Part shown: positions 55,181 to 64,000 of the stretch, in pieces
How the letters are laid out: each line of letters begins with the position of its first letter
Numbering within the stretch: position 1 is the stretch's first letter
Source of the DNA: Zopfochytrium polystomum
Taxonomy: Eukaryota > Chytridiomycota > Chytridiomycetes > Chytridiales > Chytridiaceae
Length of the DNA stretch: 64,000 nucleotides
Direction of reading: 5' to 3'
NCBI GenBank assembly: GCA_025765615.1
Contig: JAIVFJ010000034.1
Location: forward strand, 186,001 to 250,000
Notes under the pieces: generated by a model
Told to the model about the DNA's origin: nothing
Databases searched by the model: none
The model's input: only the letters and a program-made list of their open reading frames with translations
Translations under genes and position numbers: made by a program

Positions 55181-56727
55181 TTCACTGGAGCACCTTTCGA
55201 TTCACGCATTCGGGCCTATGGCAGCGCTCCGACGCCGACGAGAAAAGCTCCGACGCTCCGACGGGGTTCGGACGCCGCCGAAGGCGACGTTGGACCACGA
55301 CAGTGCGTATGTATTATACCACATTCCTCATCATCAGAAAGGCTTGATGCACTTGTTTGTTTGAATTCTTCTGCGCTATTAAAACAGAAACGTGCACCCA
55401 TCACTAAGAAGCTTTTTACTTGCACTTCAGAAGCCTTGCAGGCACCTCGAGCGCCATACATTTGCAAGGGACGGCGCTGAGCGGATGCGCGAGATGTCGT
55501 TGTCGGCGCCGTCACCGTCGTCAGCGGCATTAAGCTGCTCAACAAGCATAAAGGTCTCTCATCGCCGGTCCAGGAGAGGCTGCACGTCGCTGGTCCCAAA
55601 CCGTTGCGGCGAGTCGCTGTTGTCCTTGTTAAGGTTTAGAGTGTCAACACGCGGTTGGACCTTACCATGAAAGTTTTTTGGAAGAGAGGGGCAACAGAGA
55701 CGGGCTCGGGAAGGAAACCTTGAGAAGAATGCGACGACTCCTGCTTAATGTTACAGAAGAACGGCTACAACTCATACCGTCCCATGTGTGATGGTCATCA
55801 TCAGCGAGCCACTGCTGTAATCGTCATAGCTGTTGTCGAGTACGCAGCTGTCTTTACGGCGGGTGGTATCTTCGCTGTCGTCGACACTCAAGTTCCTTTC
55901 TATATTACCGTCGTCTCATGCACCGTTATCAACGCGTCGCGCGTCATTTTTGCTGTTGGACGCCTCCCGGCCGCTCTCTCTTCTCCTTTGTGTGATTCAA
56001 GCACTGGCGGCCTCATTGCTGTTTCCGTCCTGGCCGCAAGCCGGACCACACGGCACACACGTTGAGCTGCGCAGCGATTCCCCAGCGCTTCATATCAGCC
56101 GCTGGCGCCGCTGGCTCAGCTGGTTCGCTTGCTGACATGCGGGGCGGCCTTGTAAATGATCGCGGCGGGCTGCTTCTTCGAGTCGCCGGCGGTGGGCGAC
56201 GACGACGCTGTGTCGAGGATGCAGTCGATGTGGAAGGCGGTTGGAAATATGGCCAAAGAAAAATTCAGGCTGTGCTAACGTTTGTACGATGTGGTGGGTG
56301 GCTATTTTGTTTATTGACGGTTCAGTGGAGAGATGTGGACGATCGAGGGAGGTGTGAAGGGTGGTGAACGGGAACAGGGGAGGTAAGGGACGGGTAAGGA
56401 GTTGGGGAGGGAAGAGGAAGGTGAACAGGGGGCAAGGGAAAGCTGGGGAAAAAGGAAGGCAAGTGTCGAGAGGGGCCGTGGGTTGGTAGGCACAAATATA
56501 CGATTATAACTGGTTGGTGGGGTAGACTGATTGGCACAAAACTCCCAGTAAAGAAACCGGGAAAATGTAAAAGAAAAGAATATTGCAAGTGGAACGAACG
56601 CAAAGCCTGGCTCATCCACTGGAAGTCAAGAATCGCAACGCGAAAAGTACTGCGGCTTTAAAAATGAAGGGTAAACTACTGAGTAGCAGCAATAAAAATT
56701 TGCACAAGGACAGGAATTAAGACCACT
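55181..56727. other. Gene-poor interval
   Basis: About 1.5 kb with short open frames only. A GACGCCGA/CTCCGACG repeat lies at about 55230-55275. The last part is 3' flank of the large minus-strand gene. No gene supported. Confidence 0.45.
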
Positions 56728-59700
56728 TTAGCGATGGATGAAATCCCTCTGGAGGACCGCAGGTGCCATCTCGATTCCATCAGGAGCACCCTCTTCCGCT
56801 AAAATAAGGAGGCGGTCTCCTCCCTCTTCAAAAACGTAGTACGTATCATCATCCTCCTCAACATCCACAACAATGTCGCCTTCAACAAACAACCCTCGTT
56901 TCGGTCCCCTCCTGCCATGACTCCGAGACTTTTGAATATCGCTGCTGTCCTCCTCGTCCGTGTACACCACCTCGACGTTAAGTAACTCCTCGGCTGATGC
57001 ACTCTGCTTTACGCATGTTTCAACGAGCTCGTCCATCGAGATTTCGGAAGATTTGACAACGACTCGATCATAAAGATCACGAAGGCGATCGCTCAGGAAC
57101 GTGTCAACTGATGGGGTCGGGGTTTCGCCACGGGAGGTGGGATTGCCACTCGCGTTGAGAGAGTGGGGTGTTTGACTGCGCGCGGATGAAGAATAGGCGT
57201 GTGATGACGCTGAAGTAGTCGAAGCAGAGGATGGCCTCGGAGGAGGAGAAGCTCTGGCGCGCACAAGAACCGTATTGCCATCTGCGTGACCCTCGCCGTG
57301 GGTAGCGCGCTCCAAATACCTTGCGACAGATGCTGCAGAAGAGGTAGATGGTCCTGCGCCTGACCGTTCACGTGGTGCCACGTTTGAGGATATGGTGACA
57401 TTGTCTTCATCAACAGTTCCCCAGGTCAGCGTTTTTCGACGGTTACTTGCCATCCTATTAGTAGAGTTTCCGGACGGCAGTGAGGGAGCGGAAGAGCTTT
57501 GCCGAAGCATGGCGGTCGTTGATCTGCTATCCAAGGTGGTCGCGGTCGGATCAAACACTTGCTGCCACCGTTGCTCAGGTGATAGTCGAACCTGGCCAGA
57601 CGTTGAAGACGAATTATCAGTTCCAGTCAAGGCACTGGAAGATCGGCTGGGTCGGTATCGCCGAACATAGTGATTGGGTGAGACTACATGATCTCCCTCC
57701 CGTCGCGATGTTGAGGGCAGATCAGACGATGGGGCAAGGGGAAGTGGTGGAAGCGGAACAGAACGGCGCCGAAGGGAACTCGAGCCTGCCCGGTCACATT
57801 CCGCTGCTGGTTGCGACTCCTTAATCCAAGGAGATTGCGGGCCGGGATCGAGCGACAAGGGTCGCGCGATCTCTGAGTCTCGTTGCATGAACACTTGAAC
57901 AGGCTCTTGCGTCAATGGGAGGGCAGTCATAGCGGCGAGTTGTGTTGAATGGGACCGTGATGTTTCCAGCGAAATTTTCGATGATTGTGACTTGGTCCGT
58001 TTGCTGAAAACTCGGGCAAGGGATGGTCCAAACTTGCTCTCCTTGTGATCGGGTGGGGGGCCCTCCATTCCCTCGGTTTCCTTCTTGTGCAAGCGGAGAA
58101 ACTTGGCCAATTTTTGTTTTCCAGGGGAGGAAGGCGAGGGAGGGGACGCAGGCGGAGTCATACGATTGGGAGTAGCTGGTGAAGGAGGTGACTTTGTCCC
58201 TGGGACAGCCCCATCGGTTGGGGACTCCGAGGGTGAAGCGGAGCCCGAGCGTTTCGCCATTGGAATCGCGTTCGACGAGTTAATTATCTGTCCCGAAAGC
58301 TCTCTTTTCGAGGATCGAGAAAATGATCTGGGCATTGAAAATCCGGCGTTCGTATCGGAATTACTGCGTCCGCGGAGCTGACCAACTAGGCGAGCGAGCC
58401 GGCCCCCAGGTCGAGTTGGCGACATTTTGCCCTGACTCTGTCCACCATTGCTAAACTCTTCCGCCAGTGGTTCGCTTAAGTCCTTCGCCATTGACAAAAC
58501 AGGATCCTTTGTCTGCAGCGATCGACTTGCTCCCACTGGGGCGCAGATATCTGGCACTGATGTAATACGGGTGTGGGCATTGGGAGTTGAATGTAACGTG
58601 TTGCAATCGGTGCAAACAGTTCCGTCCGAAAGAAATTGGGTTCCTTGACAGTGGTTGCATTCGACTGGGGCAGTTGCGAATATTGGAACTGGAGCCATCG
58701 GCGAGTCCGGGCTGTTTCGAGGTGGCGTTCCGGAGGCCGCTGCTGCTGAAATAGAGACCAAGTGCGATTCAAGAGTAGGCGATGGAGACACGTTTGCTCC
58801 TGTTGCGGGAATTTGCTCCGGTGAAGGGGCCTCGCGAATACTCTGACGCCGCTTTGCGACGTACGGCCGAAACGCTGACACGAGCCCTCTGAACCATCCC
58901 AACCTATTGGTGAACCGAATAGAAGGAGTCCCAGTCTGCGTGGACGAGCTTGACGAGAATCGGCTCGGGAGCTGGGAGTTCGTGTTGCTGGCATGGAAAG
59001 CCCTACTTTTCGGAGCGATGGCCGAAGAAGCTGAGGGATTTGGGTCGGCCGTTGACGTAACTTGGATAATATTGTTGGGTGCAGGTTCCTCTTTCTTCTC
59101 AAACACTGTTTCCCACCACGACGGATTGGATCTCGGTAGAATTTTGCGTCTTCGCGAGCTATAGTAAAAGGATCCAGTCAGGTCATCAGCTGTTATCATG
59201 ACACTAAATGGAGGGTTTTGAATCCTGGGGCCCGCTGATCCAGGCGGTGTGGGCGGCGGGCTTGGAGGCTCTAGAGCCGGGTTCTTTCGGCCTTTCGACA
59301 CAAAAGCATTCTTAAAAAGACCAAGGCCCCACACCCACCGACTCTGCGGGATTGGACTTTCAGGTCTTCGGTGGATTGAAATGGACCCCACTGAATCTTG
59401 GCTCTTCGGAATATCTATCGAAAGGCTGTCGGGTGTCTTGGACCTTACTATAGAGTTCTCGGAGCGCCGTTCGCGCAGAGACCGAACAATGTCTCCTGTA
59501 AGTCTCACAGACTCGTGGTACTTGACAGCGACGGGTTGTGGGACCGGAGCAACAGAAGATGCCATATCGTCCACAAATTCGTCCAAGGCAGCTGTTGTTG
59601 CAGTTGTTTTTAGCACTTGCACAGAAAAATCGTTATGGTTTGTTAGTCACCTTCTAAAAGCTGGTCATCAACTTCATCGGCTTTAGATGTTTGCAAAGGA

Positions 59701-60614
59701 GGGCCGCTGTGAAGGACTTCAACGGGCGAAACTTGGGATATGGCTTGAGTATGATGCAACTCCACCGTGTCGGCGGGGGGGCTTCCCAGAGCTGACGAGA
59801 CTTTCGAGGCAGCATTGGTGAATGAAGACGAAACGACGGACGTCAGTCCTGCTGCGCTGTCACTGTCAAGTTCCTCATCGTCATACAAATCTGAGTCAGT
59901 CAAATTCGACTCCTCAGTTTCCTCATTGTTGGTATCGACTGGATCGATCTCATTGACAGCACCATCAGAAATAATAACGACACTGCTTGACATGGAATAC
60001 TCGCTGGACGAATTGCTTTGGGCAGAATGCGAGCGTGGGCCGAGATTCGAGCCACTGTGTGGAGAAGTGGAGGGCTCCATCGAAGCCGGGACGCCAGCTG
60101 AAGTGCTTGGCCGAAAAGTGTGCTCTGAGATGATCGACGGGCGGAGAGATCGATCCACATTTCGGACCGGCCGTGAGGAGTATGGGGATGGGCGTGTGGG
60201 TGGGGTGGATGGCGGCGAGACAGGACTGGTAGCTGGTGAGTGTCCCTCCGGGGAGGATGCATCGGGAGGCAGAGGAGGGCGGTCGTATGAAACAAGTGGG
60301 GAAGACGATGAAGATGGCAACCGCGTCAAGCTGGTTCTAACGATTGTTGTGGTCGTTGTGGTGGTCGTCTTCCTCGTCAGAGCGGACAGCGGTTGCGGGG
60401 GTGAGGACGAGCGAGAGTCTGGTGGCGAGACTGGTACGATTGCGGATGCTTGTGCTGCCAACGCCGTCCGAAATGCATGTGGCGGCGGCGCCGAAGATCC
60501 TGTGGTTGGGCCAGCGCCCGGTTCCTTGGATGTGGAGGGCGACAACAAGGAGGGCATGGGCGGTAAGGGCAAGGGCTGCTGCGAAGCCCGGTTTTCGCCA
60601 GGGCCCAGCGGCAT
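56728..60614 (-). CDS. Large disordered Ser/Pro-rich protein, unknown function
   Basis: Two exons, 60614-59651 and 59615-56728, joined in phase across a very short 35-nt intron (gtgact...gcaag), giving 1283 residues. Almost entirely Ser/Pro/Thr-rich and probably disordered. Features: an acidic patch (ESNLTDSDLYDDEELDSD) in exon 1; a C-x2-C ... C-x2-C unit (CNHCQGT and VCTDCNTL, residues about 640-660) like half of a DnaJ-type zinc-binding repeat; basic segments with PGKQKLAKFLRLHKK; and a conserved-looking C-terminus with LSDRLRDLYDRVVVKSSEI, ELLNVEVVYTDEEDSSDI and an acidic DVEEDDDTYYVFEEGGDRL. No family recognised. It shares a 449-bp divergent promoter region with the FHA gene. Confidence 0.75.
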
Positions 60615-61062
60615 TTTGACCTCCGCTTCTCCTTCTCGAGCTTCGCCCTTGTGGTCACAAACTCAACAGAAAAAGAAACAAAAGAAAAATTTATATAAAT
60701 ATACCGTGTGTGACACCAACCCTCTCTCCTTCTCTCGGCCTGATAGCGGTCGCTCAACTTCGCCTGAGTGGCGCAACGGAGGAACGGAGAAGGGCGAGGC
60801 CGTGGCGCTGCGGGCTTCGCGTTGAGCGGGGAATTGGCGGAACAGTGGGCTGAGGAGTCAGGCGTGCCGCTGGCTTCTCTGTGTCGCGGGTCTTTGGAGC
60901 AAGGAAACAAAATTCGTATTCGTCGTTGCTTGTTGCTTGGACTTTACACATGCTGGGTGTGTTTGTCAATCAACGTTGTTGCCTTCGCACACTCGTGCTC
61001 ACCGTCTTACCAACTGGATCGATTCCACAGCGCAGCATGCCCCTCCACCCGCTGCGTCGGCC
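60615..61062. promoter_or_regulatory. Divergent promoter region (disordered protein / FHA protein)
   Basis: 449 bp between divergent starts. An A/T-rich patch with TTTATATAAATATA lies at 60690-60703, about 80 bp upstream of the minus-strand start, and could act as its TATA element. Nothing else recognised. Confidence 0.4.
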
Positions 61063-63399
61063 ATGAACGTGCTTGCGCCGTCCCGTCCATCTTCCGCCGC
61101 CTCGTCCGTCGATACGTCGGACGGTGAAGTGATCGCATCCCTATCGCGGAGCATTCCAGGTGCCCCCATGTACGAACATCATCAAGTCTCTTTCCCTCCT
61201 GGATCACCGCTCTGAATCTAACCCTTGATCCATGGTCCTCAGGCTCGTCTTGGAACCGCTGAACGGCACATTCGCCACGAAGACCCTAGACGTCTCGGCT
61301 GGACCGATCAAAGTTGGCAGAAAGATGAATTCGAAGCACGCCTCGGAACGGACAAACGGGATCTTCGACTCAAAAGTGCTCAGTAGGAGCCATGCAGAGA
61401 TTTGGTACGAGGATGGAAAGGTTAGAAAGGACGAAGATTCAAGCTTGAGGTGTTTCTCATCGGCGCCATCTAGGTGCTGATACGAGACGTTGGATCCAGC
61501 AACGGCACTTATTTGAACGGCGTACGGTTAAGCGAGGAAGGAAAGCCGGGCAAACCGTGCGAGATTGTTTCTGGAGACGAGATTGTGTTTGGAATTGACA
61601 TAGCGACAGACGAGCAGATGACAGGTAAACCAACCCACTCTTTCCTTCATTACTCACGTTTGCGCAGGAACTTTTCAAAAGGTTGCCTGTCTTGCGAGGC
61701 TGATGGACCCGGCGGATATCAAGATGCCGATTCCCTCACCGGCGAGAGAATACAATAGTAACCGCTTGTAAGTCTTTCGGGCTATTAACTCGTGTGCTTT
61801 GGCTTAGCCTTGTTTGAAGATCGGATTCGCATCGGTTCGGCGGGCTTCGACTGGACAATATTTTGAACATACTCGATGTGAGATTAATGTATGATCTGCC
61901 GCGAGCGAATCTCACGAAATTTTTAAGGATGAAATACGAAGAGCAACGACCGCGAACTTGGAGATTGAACAGCTGAAAGTTACACTCGCAGATCTCGACT
62001 CCATCGTCAACTCCAATCCACCGTCCTCCCGCGATGACGGTATATTCGTCCCAAATCGCCAGCAGCTGCAAAATGGCGCTGAAAAATCACAACGCAGCGC
62101 CACAGCAGTTGAAAGCGCGAAGCCAGAGCGAACTGGCACGGTTCTACCGGATATAATGACGATTGAGAATGAGCGGAGATCTCATAAGGAAGCCTTGGAA
62201 GTCATGGAGGCCCGTGTACGAGCTGCTGTAGACGAAGCGCAGCACGCGAAGACAGAGCAGCAGAAGGCAGTTCATCAGCTGGAGGCTGAGCTCGATGGCA
62301 TGAAGGGAAATCTGGCATCAACGGTGGAACGTTGCAGAGAGCTGGAGACGAAAATCGCACAGTTGGAAACAGAAAAGGCGTGCGGCGAGACCTCTTTCAG
62401 TAATGATTTGGAAGCGTGGCGGGTCCGTGCTTTGAAAGCAGAAGGTGACCTCGAACATTTTAAACAGGTGACAAATCCCACCTTCCACGCCTCCTCTCTC
62501 ATGTTTTTTCCGCTTCAGCAAGAGATTTCCACCATGAAGGCGACGGCCGCCGCGACTCAGGCCCAAAAGGAGCATCTTGAGGGGCTCGAGCGAGAAATCG
62601 TCCGGCTCAAAACCGAACAAACAAATCAGCGCCGCGAAGCGGCCAAAGACACTTCTGCAGCTGCGGCGAGACACCAGGCGGCAATCAACGAGATGCGCGT
62701 GGAGTCAGCAGCAGCACAGCGTTCTGCAATCGCAAAGGCGGTGAAAGAGGCGGTGAAAGAGGCGGAGGCAGCGGCTGCCGCCGAATGGCGGTCGAAAGTC
62801 GACACGCTGGAGAGAAAGCTGGATGTTGCCGAGACAGAAAAAGCCGCGTTGAAAGTCCGCGTAAAGGGATTGGAGGACTCGCTCGCAGCAGCCAACGCCA
62901 ATCTTCTAAGCCAGTCTTTGGAAAAAGGAAGACGGCTGTCGAGTGATGCCAGCCAGTTGGGAGGGTCTGCCCCCGAATCGTCCATGGAAAAGTCCAGCCG
63001 AAGCCCGTTAGTACCGTCATCGCCTTCAGCGTCCTCCTCTGTCGTCAGCTCGAGCGCGGCGACGTCACCGAACTCCTCCTTTTCCGCGGGTGGTAACGGC
63101 GCTGGGTTGAGACACAGACGGTCCAAGGCGGAAATCAAGGCGGAGAGGAATGCGGCAGCCAAAGCAAAAAGAGCAATGACTGCAGTGGAGAGCGGAAAGG
63201 CACCGCCGGAGCAATCCGTCGCGCCGCCGCCAGCGACGGGTTCCAACGGCGACGGGTCCCCAACACAGACCGTGCTTGTCCAGGTACGGTTAGGCTTGCA
63301 GCTTTCACTCCAATCTTAAAAATGCTCTCTCAGGCTGTTCTATACCTCGGGTTTATTGGCTTCGCGGCTGTCAGTACATATTTGCTTTTTGGCCGATAA
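61063..63399 (+). CDS. FHA / coiled-coil / tail-anchored protein, SLMAP-Far9 type
   Basis: Eight exons (61063-61169, 61243-61420, 61474-61624, 61668-61767, 61820-61877, 61928-62467, 62519-63283, 63334-63399) give 654 residues in phase. The FHA domain has IKVGRK, SRSHAEIWYE and DVGSSNGTYLNGVRLS, the phosphothreonine-binding Arg, Ser and Asn residues. Long coiled coils follow (residues about 180-460). A Ser-rich and basic linker precedes a C-terminal hydrophobic anchor (AVLYLGFIGFAAVSTYLLFG) one residue before the stop. This is the layout of SLMAP, fungal PRO45 and yeast Far9/Far10, membrane-tethering subunits of STRIPAK on ER/nuclear envelope/mitochondria. The intron at 62468-62518 is 51 nt and in frame, so it could be retained. 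Confidence 0.8.
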
Positions 63400-63434
63400 A
63401 TATGAATAGATTTTTTGAACATGGAGGTGTTGCT

Positions 63435-64000
63435 TCACTTGCTGGCCTGAAAAGCACCCGGCCTCTTCTTTTTGCCCTTCTTCCCAGCCTTGGATTTGAT
63501 TCTCGGATCCAGCATTCTTCTTGACAACGCCAAGAAGGACACCTGACCTTGTTCCACGACCGCCACTTTGACCTGCGTTCCGGATGAAGCGGAGCGCGTC
63601 TCTGTGGAATTTTCTGCCGAGGAACTGGTTGCAGTTGAAGGGGGTGAGATACTGTCGATACAGGCTGCAAGGACATCAAGACGGGGCAACTGTTCGTCCG
63701 GCCTTAAATCAGGAAAAAAATGATATCAGTGTCGCCTATTAATTAGGTCAATAGCCACACCTGACAACGATAAGGGCGATATCAGGTACTTGATTTCCTG
63801 TTTTCTTGAACCGAGACGACGGACGATAAACGTCAAAGTGGTGCCGAAACGGCGTTTGCGGTAGAGCCAGCGGCTTCGCTGCAAACAGAAAGGGAAGCAG
63901 GATTCGTGCCACCGGGGCAAGAAAGCTTCGAACCGCAGAAAACAATGGGCGAGCGGCTGCAAATGCATTTCGAAATAAGGAAGTGGCAATCGTGGCGAAA
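63435..64000 (-). CDS. Unknown protein, 3' portion (extends beyond window)
   Basis: Minus-strand gene entering from beyond 64000. One exon with AARPLFSAVRSFLAPVAR and KPLALPQTPFRHHFDVYRP runs to VPDIALIVVR at about 63763. After an intron of about 55-65 nt (gtgtgg...ttaag) it continues PDEQLPRLDVLAACIDSIS, a Ser/Thr-rich linker and a basic tail KSKAGKKGKKKRPG, stopping at 63437-63435. I do not recognise the family. Tail-to-tail with the FHA gene, with only 35 bp between stops. Confidence 0.55.

Noticed and set aside
55748..56135. Hydrophobic plus-strand ORFs as a possible small membrane protein
   Set aside because: No homologous motif, poor start context and overlapping equally long frames; not supportable.

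Overview
This is a eukaryotic nuclear window, almost certainly fungal. Genes have many short GT-AG introns (about 35-210 nt). The recognisable proteins include fungal hallmarks: a class V/VII-type chitin synthase, an RTA1-family 7-TM protein, a nucleolin/Gar2-like protein, an HSF, a GGA adaptor and a SLMAP/Far9-type FHA protein. A crinkler-like header domain, a DIRS retrotransposon and many GA/CA microsatellites point to a zoosporic (chytrid-like) fungus. That placement is inference.

Layout. 1-4203: 3' part of a chitin synthase. 5219-7693: secreted-looking acidic repeat protein with a crinkler/ubiquitin-like domain, followed by a perfect 27-bp hairpin. 7.8-10.6 kb: gene-poor, with relics. 10620-12614 (-): MFS transporter of the SLC46/PCFT type. 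15.7-21.6 kb: two intact short-chain dehydrogenase (SDR) paralogues and three decayed SDR fragments flanking an RTA1 gene. 22.0-22.3 kb: a WD40 relic. 23.1-36.3 kb: two direct copies of a segment carrying a GTPase gene (P-loop, cysteine cluster, DUF697-like membrane domain), separated by a full-length DIRS element (26924-32475). 37370-38867 (-): nucleolin-like. 39886-42713: HSF. 43304-45784 (-): ADP-ribosyltransferase-like protein with a histone-H1-like tail. 46701-47640: DNAJC8/Spf31 homologue. 47.7-49.7 kb: tRNA-like sequence and an ankyrin pseudogene. 49938-52670 (-): GGA clathrin adaptor. 52.9-55.2 kb: third, inverted and frameshifted GTPase unit. 56728-60614 (-): large disordered protein. 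61063-63399: FHA/coiled-coil/tail-anchor protein. 63435-64000 (-): 3' part of an unknown gene.

Housekeeping genes (nucleolin, HSF, DNAJC8, GGA, SLMAP-like) alternate with fast-evolving accessory DNA: the GTPase segmental triplication, the DIRS insertion and the SDR, WD40, ankyrin, LRR and GGA relics. The most unusual items are the ART plus H1-tail protein, the GTPase family with its shared promoter and gene-conversion tract, the crinkler-like secreted protein with its 3' hairpin, and the circle-junction complement preserved in the DIRS element. No promoter was tested. All gene models are inferred from splice signals, reading phase and conserved motifs.
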